NCBI RefSeq assembly: GCF_003254465.1
Contig: NZ_QDFI01000023.1
Coordinates: 1 to 54,139, forward strand
Direction of reading: 5' to 3'
DNA from: Meridianimarinicoccus zhengii
Lineage (GTDB): Bacteria; Pseudomonadota; Alphaproteobacteria; Rhodobacterales; Rhodobacteraceae
DNA length: 54,139 bases
The notes under the pieces were generated by a model, which had not been told where the DNA came from, made no database searches, and was given only the letters and a program-made list of their open reading frames with translations. The stretch's first letter is position 1. Every line of letters begins with the position of its first letter. Shown here in pieces: positions 26,291-34,921 of the stretch. The translations under genes were made by a program, and so were the position numbers.

Positions 26291-27088
26291 GTGCCGGGGG
26301 ACGATCCCGGCACCGGGTCTGGCCCGAACGCGTCCCGGCGCGGCAACCGCCGCGGGCTTCTGGTCTTCGCCGCCGCAGGGGCCGCCGCCATCGCCGCCCC
26401 GCGACTCTGGTCGGTTTTCGCACCGCCCCCGCCCGGCACGGCGATCCCCGGCCTGCCCGGCTTCGTACGGCTTGACGACAGCCCGGTCAGCGGCGCGGCG
26501 GACCCTTTCGCCGGGCTGGACGTCCCCGCCCCGGACGCCATCGCGCCCGCGCCGATGCCCGAAGCCGGACCTGCGCTCTGTGCCGCGCTGTTCCGCGACG
26601 GGATCGCCCCCGGCACCGTGCCCATGGCCTTCTTCACCGACATCAACTGCCCGTTCTGCCGCGCGATGGAACGCTGGCTGCCGGATATCGGGGGCGACCG
26701 GGCATCGCTGACATGGCACGACCTGCCGCTGCTCGGCCCCGCCTCCCGCGCCGCGGCGCGGGCCGTGGCCGCGGCGCATCTGCAAGGCGCGGGCAACGCC
26801 ATGCGCGCGCGGCTGCACCGGGCGCGGCTGCAACCGACGCCCGACTACATCCGCAGCCTCGCCGACGGTATCGGGCTCGACGCCGACCGGCTGGCCGCGG
26901 ACATGACCGGCGCGGCGGTCACCGCGCGGCTGGCGCAAAGCCTTGGCCTGTTCCACGGGTTCCGCGCGGCAGGCACGCCGACGCTCGTGGTCGGCGGTAC
27001 GCTGGCGGTCGGGCAGCGGTCCGAGGCGTTCGTGGCGGGCCTGATCGACACCGCCGCCGCCCGTCCCGACCGCCTGCCCTGCGCCTGA
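26291..27088 (+). CDS. Membrane-anchored DsbA-family thiol oxidoreductase
   Basis: The 265-residue protein starts at a GTG 2 nt after the ilvN stop. It has an N-terminal anchor (about residues 22-38, LLVFAAAGAAAIAAP), a Pro/Ala-rich linker, and a thioredoxin/DsbA domain with a CPFC active site (Cys120/Cys123, FTDINCPFCRAMERW) and the cis-Pro loop AAGTPTLVVGG. It probably faces the periplasm and makes or rearranges disulfides. Its partner could be the DsbB encoded at 18222, but the two genes are 8 kb apart. Immediately downstream are 11-bp tandem repeats. Confidence 0.82.
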   Translation: MPGDDPGTGSGPNASRRGNRRGLLVFAAAGAAAIAAPRLWSVFAPPPPGTAIPGLPGFVRLDDSPVSGAADPFAGLDVPAPDAIAPAPMPEAGPALCAALFRDGIAPGTVPMAFFTDINCPFCRAMERWLPDIGGDRASLTWHDLPLLGPASRAAARAVAAAHLQGAGNAMRARLHRARLQPTPDYIRSLADGIGLDADRLAADMTGAAVTARLAQSLGLFHGFRAAGTPTLVVGGTLAVGQRSEAFVAGLIDTAAARPDRLPCA

Positions 27089-27110
27089 CCGCGCGGGCGC
27101 GGCGGATTCG

Positions 27111-27154
27111 GAGTCATACGAGAGTCATACAAGAGTCATACGCGAATCCTACAC
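27111..27154. repeat. Four 11-bp tandem repeats between convergent genes
   Basis: GAGTCATACGA, GAGTCATACAA and GAGTCATACGC are followed by a diverged GAATCCTACAC with no spacing. They fill the gap between the dsbA-like stop and the Gfo/Idh stop, and the last copy overlaps that stop codon. An 11-bp period is one helical turn, as in phased binding sites or short replication-slippage repeats. Confidence 0.75.
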
Positions 27155-28273
27155 CGCGCCGACCGCCGCTTTCTCCGGTTGCGCCGCCGCAAGCGTCGGC
27201 AGATCCAACCGCACCACGCGCCCCTCGGCCGCCGATTGCTGCGCCGCCAGACCCATCAGGACCGCACGCATCCCGTCTTCCAGCCCGACCTCCGGTTCGG
27301 CCACGCCGCGCACCACGTCGAGAAATCGCTGGTGCTGGAAATAGGTCGACCCGTTGTGATCGCCCGCCTCCAGAAGCGTCTCGGGTACCGGAATATCCCG
27401 TGTTTCCGGGCCTTTGGGGTGGCGCGGGCTCAGGATCAGCTTGGGCGTCGGCGCCGGTCCAAGCGCTTCGGGCCAGAACCGCCCCGGCCCCGGCACCAGC
27501 GCCTGGATCTTGCCAAGCCCGCCCACGGCGGTGATCTCTTCCTGGTATTCCGCGCCTTCCGCGAACATGCACAGATCGAGCATCGCCCGCGCCCCGCGCG
27601 CGAATTCCACGATCACATAGCCATGGTCCCACACATCCGCCTCACCGATGTGATTGACCGCCTGCCCCCCGCTCGCCATCACCGCAACCGGTTCATCTTG
27701 CAGGATGAATCGCATCAGGTCGAAGAAATGGCAGCACTTCTCGACCATCGTCCCGCCGCTCCGCGCTTCCCGCCGGTTCCAGCCCCCGACCTTGTCGAGA
27801 AACGGAAACCGATGCTCCCGCAACGTCAGCATCCGCACCCCCCCGGTCACCGTCGCGGCCTCCTGCACCAGCGCCGCGACCGGCGGCATGTAGCGGTATT
27901 CCATCGCCACCCACACGGGCACCGTGTAGGTCGCGCGGAAAGCCTCCAGCCGCGCCACGTCGGACGGGCTTGTAAACAGGGGCTTTTCCACGAGGATCGG
28001 CAGGTGCCGACCCGCCGCGATCCGCTCCAGCTGGTCCATGTGGCAATCGTTCGGCGACGCGATCAGCAGCGCGTCCAGCGTCTCGTCGGCCAGAAGTGCG
28101 TCGATATCCGGGTACACGACCGCATCGGGCACCAGCGCCGCCGCCTGCGCGCGCATGCCCGCGTCGGGTTCGAAGATCGCCGCGACGCGCGCACCGTCCA
28201 ACAGCGCGATATTGCGGATGTGTTCCTGCCCCATCATGCCCGCGCCGATGATGCCGTAGTTCTGTATCGTCAT
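27149..28273 (-). CDS. Gfo/Idh/MocA-family NAD(P)-dependent oxidoreductase
   Basis: The 374-residue enzyme has an N-terminal Rossmann fold (GIIGAGMMGQEH) and the family's EKP motif (VEKPLFTSP), whose Lys takes part in hydride transfer on sugars, inositols or related polyols. The C-terminal half is the usual Gfo/Idh beta-sheet domain with WNRREARSGGTMVEKCCHFF. The start at 28273 (MTIQNYGIIG) was chosen because the frame upstream runs through the GntR gene. It is encoded 22 nt behind the GntR regulator, so they form a unit divergent from the monooxygenase operon and probably share its substrate pathway. Confidence 0.92.
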   Translation of the reverse strand: MTIQNYGIIGAGMMGQEHIRNIALLDGARVAAIFEPDAGMRAQAAALVPDAVVYPDIDALLADETLDALLIASPNDCHMDQLERIAAGRHLPILVEKPLFTSPSDVARLEAFRATYTVPVWVAMEYRYMPPVAALVQEAATVTGGVRMLTLREHRFPFLDKVGGWNRREARSGGTMVEKCCHFFDLMRFILQDEPVAVMASGGQAVNHIGEADVWDHGYVIVEFARGARAMLDLCMFAEGAEYQEEITAVGGLGKIQALVPGPGRFWPEALGPAPTPKLILSPRHPKGPETRDIPVPETLLEAGDHNGSTYFQHQRFLDVVRGVAEPEVGLEDGMRAVLMGLAAQQSAAEGRVVRLDLPTLAAAQPEKAAVGAV

Positions 28274-28295
28274 GTTCCGACTGTCTTTCCTGTGG

Positions 28296-29012
28296 TCAGC
28301 GCCGCGCCACATACCGCGCGCGCGCCGGGTTGAACCATGTGAACGAGATTTCGGGGCAGTCGCCCTCGGGCGTCGTGCTGCGCCGTTCCACGTAGCCGCA
28401 GGGCGCACCCGCGGCACAGCCCATGGCATCGCCCCATACCGGGACGGCATCGAGGCCGATTCGATCTTCCACCGCCGCGATCCACAGACCGAGCCGCTCG
28501 CGGTAGAAAAGGTACAGCGATTCCGACAGGTCGTCCGGCGACAGCCGCGCTGCGCGCGCCCCGTCCAGCCAGATTTCCTCCACCGCGACGACGACGTCGT
28601 CGAGCAGACGCAAGCGCCGGATGCGATGACCCTGCCGATCCAGGCCGAAGGGCGGGAGGTCGGCAGGCTTGTCCAGCCGGTCCACCGACAGCACACGCGC
28701 GCGCGGAAGCCCCCCGCCATCCATGCGTTCGAGCCGGAAGAACGAATAGACACCGATGTCTTTCCCGGCGTCCTTGATGTAGTTCCCCGACCCTTGCAGC
28801 CGCGCGATCACGCCGTCCTGCTGCAATTGCGCCAGCGTCTTGCGCAAGGTGCCCACGGCCACGCCAAGGTCCTGTGCCAGCGTCCGTTCGGGCGGCAGGC
28901 GGTCACCGACGCGCAGCCGCCCCGCCGCGATCTCACGCAGCAGCACCTCGCGCAGCTGCAGGTATTTCGGCAGCGCGGTGCGGTCTGCAACGGCGGTGGG
29001 CGGGGCGGCCAT
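28296..29012 (-). CDS. GntR-family (HutC/UTRA) transcriptional regulator
   Basis: This 238-residue regulator has an N-terminal winged helix (YLQLREVLLREIAAGRLRVG, LPPERTLAQDLGV, TLRKTLAQLQQDG) and a C-terminal UTRA ligand-binding domain (about 95-238). UTRA regulators sense a pathway sugar or metabolite. Start 29012 with a GGAG ribosome site is preferred; the frame upstream continues into the divergent promoter. It is transcribed away from the monooxygenase/TRAP operon with 82 nt between the starts, so it is the likely local regulator of both units. Confidence 0.9.
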   Translation of the reverse strand: MAAPPTAVADRTALPKYLQLREVLLREIAAGRLRVGDRLPPERTLAQDLGVAVGTLRKTLAQLQQDGVIARLQGSGNYIKDAGKDIGVYSFFRLERMDGGGLPRARVLSVDRLDKPADLPPFGLDRQGHRIRRLRLLDDVVVAVEEIWLDGARAARLSPDDLSESLYLFYRERLGLWIAAVEDRIGLDAVPVWGDAMGCAAGAPCGYVERRSTTPEGDCPEISFTWFNPARARYVARR

Positions 29013-29094
29013 AATTGTCTCCGGCGCGAATTGATTTATGATTGATGCACCATTCGAGAGGTGATAGGCAAGCAAAAAACAAGGAGACCCAACC
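29013..29094. promoter_or_regulatory. Divergent gntR / monooxygenase promoter region
   Basis: This 82-nt AT-richer gap must hold both promoters and the GntR operator. A direct repeat ATTGAT occurs at 29030 and 29041 (one turn apart). CACC/GGTG arms flank a possible operator at 29048-29063. A TTGATG element at 29042-29047 with a weak -10 after 17 nt is a possible forward promoter. Confidence 0.5.
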
Positions 29095-30249
29095 ATGACC
29101 ATCGTGCCCATCACCTCGCCCGATCTCGACGCGGTCGAGGTGTCGTGGTTCTCGGCGCTTTGCTCCGACGACTATCGGTTTCTGGGCGTGCCCGATGGCG
29201 ACCTGCGGTCTAGCTTCGCGCATTGCTCGGCCATCGTGCGCGAGGCCGAATCGCAGGGGTTCCGCAACATCCTGTGCCCGTCGTCGTTCCAGGTCGGACA
29301 GGACGTGCTGACCTTCGTGGCCGGCTGCGCGCCGCTGACAGAGCGGATCAATTTCCTCGCCGCCGTGCGCTGCGGCGAACTGCACCCACTGATGCTGGGC
29401 CGCACCATCGCCACGCTCGACCACATGCTGGAGGGACGGCTGACGGTGAACATCATCTCCAGCGACTTCCCCGGCGAGACGGCCGACAGCGCCTTTCGCT
29501 ACCAACGCTCGCGCGAGGTCGTGGAGATTCTCAAGCAGGGCTGGATACGGGACCGGATCGATTATCACGGCGAGGTCTACGACTTCACCGACATGCCGAC
29601 GGACCCGGTACGCCCCTACCAGACCGGCGGGCCGCTGCTGTATTTCGGCGGCTACTCGCCCGCGGCGCTCGACCTGTGCGGACAGCATTGCGACGTGTAC
29701 CTGATGTGGCCCGAACCCAAGGAACAGATCGCCGAACGCATGAAGGCCGCTGCGCAAGCCGCGGAAAACTATGACCGCACGCTCGATTTCGGCCTGCGCG
29801 TGCATGTCATTGTGCGCGACACAGAGACCGAGGCACGCGAATATGCCGAGCATCTCGTGAGCCAGCTTGACGACGAATACGGCAAGCTTATCCGCGACCG
29901 GGCGCACGATTCCATCTCGCTCGGCGTGTCGCACCAGTCCCGTGCACGGGAGTTGGCGGATCAGTTCGGCTATATCGAACCCCACTTGTGGACCGGGATC
30001 GGGCGTGCCCGGTCGGGCTGCGGTGCCGCCCTTGTCGGGTCCACCGATCAGGTCATGTCCGAACTGGAGGCCTATCGCAAGATGGGCATCCGCGCCTTCA
30101 TCCTGTCCGGATACCCCCACCAGGACGAATGCCGCGCCTTCGGGTCGCGCGTCCTGCCCCAGATGAAGACCTGTTCGCTGCCCGAAGCCTATGGGCGCGT
30201 GCCCGCAACCACACCGCCCACGCCGCTGGGCACCGGAGACCGTCACTGA
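29095..30249 (+). CDS. SsuD-like FMNH2-dependent (alkane)sulfonate monooxygenase, LLM class
   Basis: The 384-residue enzyme is a bacterial-luciferase-fold, flavin-dependent monooxygenase, close to SsuD along its whole length. SsuD active-site residues are visible: Arg and His in FGLRVHVIVRD, Arg in GIGRARSGCGAALVG, and Tyr in ILSGYPHQDE. The position of SsuD Cys54 is not Cys here. Such enzymes cleave a C-S bond of a sulfonate to give an aldehyde and sulfite, using reduced flavin from a partner reductase. It starts a coupled operon (TGATG into the aldo/keto reductase) that also encodes a flavin reductase and a TRAP importer. The exact sulfonate is unknown. Confidence 0.88.
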   Translation: MTIVPITSPDLDAVEVSWFSALCSDDYRFLGVPDGDLRSSFAHCSAIVREAESQGFRNILCPSSFQVGQDVLTFVAGCAPLTERINFLAAVRCGELHPLMLGRTIATLDHMLEGRLTVNIISSDFPGETADSAFRYQRSREVVEILKQGWIRDRIDYHGEVYDFTDMPTDPVRPYQTGGPLLYFGGYSPAALDLCGQHCDVYLMWPEPKEQIAERMKAAAQAAENYDRTLDFGLRVHVIVRDTETEAREYAEHLVSQLDDEYGKLIRDRAHDSISLGVSHQSRARELADQFGYIEPHLWTGIGRARSGCGAALVGSTDQVMSELEAYRKMGIRAFILSGYPHQDECRAFGSRVLPQMKTCSLPEAYGRVPATTPPTPLGTGDRH

Positions 30250-31142
30250 TGCAACGTGCCATTCTTGCCCCTGATTTCTCGCTCTCGCGCATCGTCTACG
30301 GAATGTGGCGGCTGGGCGATGACGACGACACCGGCCCCGCCCACGTGCAGGCCAAGATCGAGGCGTGTCTAGACCAGGGCATAACGACCTTCGACCAGGC
30401 CGACATCTACGGCGGCTACACGGCCGAGGCGATCTTCGGCGGCGCCCTCCGCGCGGCCCCCCATCTGCGGGAGCGGATGGAGATCGTCACGAAATGCGGG
30501 ATTGTCGCACCTGCGGGCCGCCACGAAGACGCGCGGGTGAAACACTACGACACGTCCGCCGCGCATATCACGGCATCGGTGGATCAGTCGCTGGCAGATA
30601 TGGCCATCGAACGGATCGACCTGCTGCTGATCCACCGCCCCGATCCGCTGATGAACCATGCGGAAACCGGCGGGGCGCTGGATGCGCTGGTGGCGTCGGG
30701 CAAGGTGCGTCATGTGGGCGTGTCCAACTTCAAGCCCCATGACTGGACGCTGCTGCAATCGGCCATGCGCACGCCGCTGGTGACCAACCAGATCGAGATC
30801 AGCCTGCTGCACACCGACCCCTTCACGAACGGCGACATCGCGTTCCTTCAGGAACGCGGCGTGGTACCGATGGCGTGGTCCCCGCTGGGCGGCGGCGCGC
30901 TTTTCAAGAAAAAAAACAAGCGGCTGGCGAAGATACTGGACGATATCGGCGAGCGTTTCGACGTCGACGCCGCCGCGGTCGCGGTGGCGTGGCTGATGCA
31001 TCACCCGGCATGGATCGCGCCGGTCATGGGCACCAACAGCCTGTCGCGGATTGCGACGCTGGGGGATGCGTGCAAGGTGCAACTGGACCGGGAGGACTGG
31101 TTCGCGCTCTATACCGAGGCCAACGGGGAGGAAGTTCCCTGA
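30249..31142 (+). CDS. Aldo/keto reductase
   Basis: The 297-residue NADPH-dependent oxidoreductase has the AKR catalytic set in order: Asp and Tyr in FDQADIYGGYTAE, Lys in IVTKCGI and His in LLLIHRPDP. The C-terminal cofactor motif is near PVMGTNSLSRI. It resembles the YdhF-like branch. The start codon overlaps the monooxygenase stop (TGATG) and the stop overlaps the flavin-reductase start, so the three enzymes are made together. A likely job is reduction of the aldehyde released by the monooxygenase, as SmoB does in the sulfo-SMO pathway. Confidence 0.9.
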   Translation: MQRAILAPDFSLSRIVYGMWRLGDDDDTGPAHVQAKIEACLDQGITTFDQADIYGGYTAEAIFGGALRAAPHLRERMEIVTKCGIVAPAGRHEDARVKHYDTSAAHITASVDQSLADMAIERIDLLLIHRPDPLMNHAETGGALDALVASGKVRHVGVSNFKPHDWTLLQSAMRTPLVTNQIEISLLHTDPFTNGDIAFLQERGVVPMAWSPLGGGALFKKKNKRLAKILDDIGERFDVDAAAVAVAWLMHHPAWIAPVMGTNSLSRIATLGDACKVQLDREDWFALYTEANGEEVP

Positions 31143-31660
31143 TGGACGGGACAAAGGATGTCGACATGACCCAATTCCTGCCGGGCCCGGGCATGGAGCG
31201 CCCGTATCGCGACGCGCTCGGCACCTTCGCGACCGGCGTCACCATCGTCACGGCAGCGGCCCCAGACGGCCCTGTCGCGATCACAGTGAACAGTTTCGCA
31301 TCCGTGTCGCTGTCGCCTGCGCTGGTGCTGTGGTCCATCGATCTCGGGTCGGACCGTTGCCCGCTTTTCCGTAACGCCACCCACAGCGCGATCCACGTGC
31401 TTGGTCGCGAACAGGCGCTCCTGGCACGGCATTTCGCCAAGAACGGTCGGGATTTCAACGGGCAGGACTGGTCGCTGTCGGACATGGGCGTGCCGCTTCT
31501 GGCGGGGTGCCCGGCGCGGCTGGAATGTGAACTGGTGGCGGATCATCCCGGGGGGGACCACCGTATTCTGGTGAATCAGGTGCTGCGGGTGACGCGGGCG
31601 CCAGGTGAGCCGCTTCTGTTCGCCGGCGGGGCTTTCGGGCAGGTCGCGCCGCTGGTCTGA
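31142..31660 (+). CDS. Flavin reductase (FMN-binding split barrel)
   Basis: The 172-residue protein is a flavin-reductase-like split-barrel enzyme (YRDALGTFATGVTIVTA, ITVNSFASVSLSPALVLWSI, and HRILVNQVLRV). It would supply FMNH2 to the SsuD-like monooxygenase encoded two genes upstream. The ATG at 31142 overlaps the reductase stop and has GGAGGAAG upstream, so it is preferred over the ATG at 31166. Length and motif order fit the family. Confidence 0.9.
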   Translation: MDGTKDVDMTQFLPGPGMERPYRDALGTFATGVTIVTAAAPDGPVAITVNSFASVSLSPALVLWSIDLGSDRCPLFRNATHSAIHVLGREQALLARHFAKNGRDFNGQDWSLSDMGVPLLAGCPARLECELVADHPGGDHRILVNQVLRVTRAPGEPLLFAGGAFGQVAPLV

Positions 31661-31745
31661 CCCGGCGCGGAAGGTGCGACACCCGCGGCAAACGCGGGGA
31701 CGAGGCGGCCGACATCAGGCCGATACAAAGGGAGGGGACTGCGCC

Positions 31746-32402
31746 ATGGCGATCTTGCTGGGGCTGATTGCGCCGTTGCAAGCGTTGAACACAACGCTTG
31801 GGCGGCTGGGACATTGGGCGACGGTGATCGCCATGGCGCTCATGGTCACGGTGATCGTGTTGCAGGTGGTGTTCCGGTACGTTCTAAACAACGCGTTGCC
31901 ATGGCCGGACGAGGCCGCGCGCTTCTTCATGCTATGGATGACCGGCCTGATCGCACCGGTCGCCTATCGCAGGGGCGGGTTCGTGGCGATCGACATGCTG
32001 GTGCGCGCCCTTCCCGCCCGGATCGGCGCGGCACTGGCCTTTGTGCTGCTGCTCGTGGCCATGCTCGTGCTGATCAAGGGTATCCAGCTCGGCCACGCAC
32101 ACACCATGTCGGGCTGCCTGTTCCGGTCTGGATCTCTGTGGCTACCGTTCTCCGTGCAGTTCGCGCTGCCCGTGCCCGGGTCCGGCATGTCGCTGACGCT
32201 CTGCACAGCTGCGGATTTCGCGCTTGGCGTGACATGGGGCTGGGCCAAACTGCCGCTTGCGACGATGTATGCCTCGCTATTCCTGGGGTTCGTGCTTCTG
32301 ACGCTCGTGAATCTCGAACTCATCCTCCGCGCGCTTGTGTCCATGCTGGGCGGCGCGCAGGATCTCAAGCCCATTCCGGGCGGTGTCGTGGGAGCCGAAT
32401 GA
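31746..32402 (+). CDS. TRAP transporter small permease subunit (DctQ family)
   Basis: The 218-residue protein has four membrane helices and the DctQ pattern (TVIVLQVVFRYVLNN, PWPDEAARFFMLWM, RRGGFVAIDML). It lies 85 nt after the flavin reductase and 1 nt before dctM, so it is part of the same transcription unit. The upstream frame from 31605 is not used because the ribosome site GGAGGGG sits just ahead of 31746. It is a little longer than usual because of an insert around helices 3 and 4. Confidence 0.9.
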   Translation: MAILLGLIAPLQALNTTLGRLGHWATVIAMALMVTVIVLQVVFRYVLNNALPWPDEAARFFMLWMTGLIAPVAYRRGGFVAIDMLVRALPARIGAALAFVLLLVAMLVLIKGIQLGHAHTMSGCLFRSGSLWLPFSVQFALPVPGSGMSLTLCTAADFALGVTWGWAKLPLATMYASLFLGFVLLTLVNLELILRALVSMLGGAQDLKPIPGGVVGAE

Positions 32403-32403
32403 C

Positions 32404-33693
32404 ATGCTGATCTGGTTTCTTCCCGCCTTTCTCGTGCTGCTGATGATCGGATTGCCGGTCTTCTTCGCCATGCTCGCCGCACCCGGCATCATGCTCTGGC
32501 TCAACGGACAGGAACGCGATCTGTCCCTGCTTTACCGCAATGTGTATAACGGGATGGACAGTTTCCCGCTCATGGCGATCCCGTTCTTCATGCTGGCGGG
32601 CGAATTGATGAACCGCGGCGGCATCACCATGCGGCTGGTGGAGTTCAGTCAGGCCATGATCGGGCATCTGCGCGGCGGGCTTGCCCATGTGAACGTGATG
32701 TCGTCGATGCTGTTCGCGGGGCTGTCCGGTTCGGCCGTCGCCGATACCTCGGCGCTCGGGTCCATGCTGATCCCGGCGATGGAGAAGCAGGGCTACACCC
32801 GCCGCTTCGCTGCCGCGATCACCGCCGCCAGTTCCGTCATCGGCCCGATCATCCCGCCCTCGGGCATCATGATCATCTATGCCTATGTCATGGGGGAATC
32901 CGTTGCGGCCCTGTTCCTTGCCGGGATCGTGCCGGGCATTCTCGTCGGTCTCGGCCTGATGTTGATGATCAAGGTCATGGCCGACCGCTACGACTTTCCC
33001 ATCGCATCGCAGCGCACAACGTGGGGCGAGGCCGGACAGGCCAGCCTGAAGGCGTTCTTTCCGCTGATGACGCCGGTCATCATCCTCGGCGGCATCCTCG
33101 CGGGCGTGTTCACCCCGACCGAGGCGGCGGCGGTCGCGGTGGCCTATGCGCTCGTGATCGGGCTGTTCGTTCTGCGCACCCTGAAGCCCGGCGACATTCC
33201 CGAGGTGCTGGCCAATGCAGGCATGACCTCGGCAGTGGTGCTGCTGCTCGTGGGGGCCGCGATGGCGTTCAAGACCGTCGTGTCGCTGGCACATGCGCCT
33301 GAAACGCTGGCGGCGATCATCCTCGGGCTGTCCGAGAACCCGCTGATCCTGCTGTTCCTCATCAACCTGCTGCTGTTCGTGGTCGGCATGTTCCTCGACG
33401 CGGGGCCGGCGATCATCATCCTCGGGCCGATCCTCGGGCCGATCTTCACCGATCTCGGGGTGGACGGCGTGCATTTCGCCATCATCATGTCGGTGAACCT
33501 GACCGTGGGGCTGGCGACACCGCCGATGGGGCTGGTGCTGTTCGTGGCGTCCAGCGTATCGGGCGAACGGGTGGAATCCATCGCCCGCGCCATCCTGCCC
33601 TTTCTCGCCGTGGAAATCGCCGTGATCTTCCTGATCACCTTCGTGCCCGCGATTTCCCTGACCGTGCCCCGCCTTGCGGGTTTCCTGAACTGA
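32404..33693 (+). CDS. TRAP transporter large permease subunit (DctM family)
   Basis: This 429-residue, 12-helix protein is the ion-coupled channel of the TRAP importer. DctM signatures are visible: MAIPFFMLAGELMNRGG, SGSAVADTSALGSMLIPAM, GPIIPPSGIMIIYAYVMGE and ATPPMGLVLFV. It starts 1 nt after the dctQ stop. It works with the DctQ and DctP neighbours to import an organic anion, which fits sulfonate uptake for the upstream monooxygenase. Confidence 0.94.
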   Translation: MLIWFLPAFLVLLMIGLPVFFAMLAAPGIMLWLNGQERDLSLLYRNVYNGMDSFPLMAIPFFMLAGELMNRGGITMRLVEFSQAMIGHLRGGLAHVNVMSSMLFAGLSGSAVADTSALGSMLIPAMEKQGYTRRFAAAITAASSVIGPIIPPSGIMIIYAYVMGESVAALFLAGIVPGILVGLGLMLMIKVMADRYDFPIASQRTTWGEAGQASLKAFFPLMTPVIILGGILAGVFTPTEAAAVAVAYALVIGLFVLRTLKPGDIPEVLANAGMTSAVVLLLVGAAMAFKTVVSLAHAPETLAAIILGLSENPLILLFLINLLLFVVGMFLDAGPAIIILGPILGPIFTDLGVDGVHFAIIMSVNLTVGLATPPMGLVLFVASSVSGERVESIARAILPFLAVEIAVIFLITFVPAISLTVPRLAGFLN

Positions 33694-33715
33694 AGAGCAA
33701 CCGGGAGGACCAAAC

Positions 33716-34771
33716 ATGCTCAGACAACTCACCACACCGCTTCTGGCCGCGGCACTGGCCGCTGCCCCGCTGACGGCGCTGGCGCAGGAATACACCCTGC
33801 GCGCCACCGCGAATTCGAACACCGATGACGAGGATTACGACGGACTCGTCGTCTTCAAGAACTATGTCGAGGCGGCATCGAACGGCGCCATCGAGGTGGA
33901 ACTCTATATCGGCACGCAGCTGTGCGGAAACGGCGCCGAATGCCTTCAGGGCGTGGCCGACGGGTCCATCGACATCTTCATCTCCACCTCCGGCGGGGCA
34001 GCGGGGATCTTTCCCTATGTCCAGGTGCTCGACCTGCCGTACCTGATGACTGGCGACCGGATCGCGGAAACCGTCCTGCAGGGCGATTTCGTGCGAACCA
34101 TGCGCGACATGGCGCTGGAGGATTCCGGTGGGCTGATCCGGCTGATGACCATCGGCAATACCGGCGGCTGGCGCAACTTCGCCAACACCGAGCGCCGGGT
34201 GCAGACCCCCGCTGACCTCGAGGGGTTGAAGATCCGGACCGTGGTCGCCGACCTGCCGCAGGAACTGACCCGCGCGCTGGGGGCGTCGCCCACACCGATC
34301 CCATGGCCCGAACTGTTCACCTCGCTTCAGACGGGCGTCGTGGAAGGCACCAAGAACGGCATCACCGACATCATGGGCATGAAATTCCCCGAGGCCGGAC
34401 TGCAGTACATAACGCTCGACGGGCACGCGTACATGGGCGCGCTGTGGTGGATGAACAACGACCGGTTCCTGTCGATGCCCGAGGATTTGCGCCGCGTGGT
34501 GATGGACGGGTTCTACCAGTTGCAGCAGGCGACCTTCGCCAGCCCCAAGCGCAAGTCGATCCCGGCCTATGAAGCCTTCGTGGAAGGCGGTGGCGACATC
34601 TACGTGCCCACGCCCGAAGAAAAGGACGCGTTCCGCGAGGCGGCGGCACCGGTCTATGACTGGTTCCAGACCAACGTTCCGCGCGGCCCCGAGATCTACA
34701 CGGCGCTCCGCGATGCGGTGGCAGATGCTGAAGCGGAGCTGAATGCGGCCAACGCGCGTGACCTGAACTGA
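33716..34771 (+). CDS. TRAP transporter periplasmic substrate-binding protein (DctP family)
   Basis: The 351-residue receptor has a signal peptide (MLRQLTTPLLAAALAAAPL, cleavage near ALA-QE) and the DctP fold: a CGNGAECLQGVADGSIDI segment, the binding-helix region LEGLKIRTV with the Arg that usually clamps a carboxylate, and PWPELFTSLQTGVVEG. It starts 22 nt after dctM with a GGGAGG ribosome site. It sets the specificity of the importer; the ligand is unknown but is probably the substrate of the linked SsuD-like pathway. Confidence 0.93.
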   Translation: MLRQLTTPLLAAALAAAPLTALAQEYTLRATANSNTDDEDYDGLVVFKNYVEAASNGAIEVELYIGTQLCGNGAECLQGVADGSIDIFISTSGGAAGIFPYVQVLDLPYLMTGDRIAETVLQGDFVRTMRDMALEDSGGLIRLMTIGNTGGWRNFANTERRVQTPADLEGLKIRTVVADLPQELTRALGASPTPIPWPELFTSLQTGVVEGTKNGITDIMGMKFPEAGLQYITLDGHAYMGALWWMNNDRFLSMPEDLRRVVMDGFYQLQQATFASPKRKSIPAYEAFVEGGGDIYVPTPEEKDAFREAAAPVYDWFQTNVPRGPEIYTALRDAVADAEAELNAANARDLN

Positions 34772-34821
34772 TCCGGACGGTGCCGCACCTGCCCTTTCGC
34801 GGCGCCAACCCTGTACGAAAG

Positions 34822-34854
34822 GATACCGCCATGCAGCCTTTGCATGGCGGTATC
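34822..34854. repeat. 14-bp perfect hairpin after dctP
   Basis: GATACCGCCATGCA and TGCATGGCGGTATC form a perfect 14-bp stem around a 5-nt loop, with no T run after it. It lies 50 nt past the dctP stop and 68 nt ahead of the VPLPA-CTERM start. It may terminate or stabilise the TRAP transcript, or be a palindromic operator. Confidence 0.6.
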
Positions 34855-34921
34855 GCCTTAAGGCAACCTTCACGGCAGCCCTCCGGACTGCCATATGACT
34901 GCCAACACGGAGGGTTGTCCC

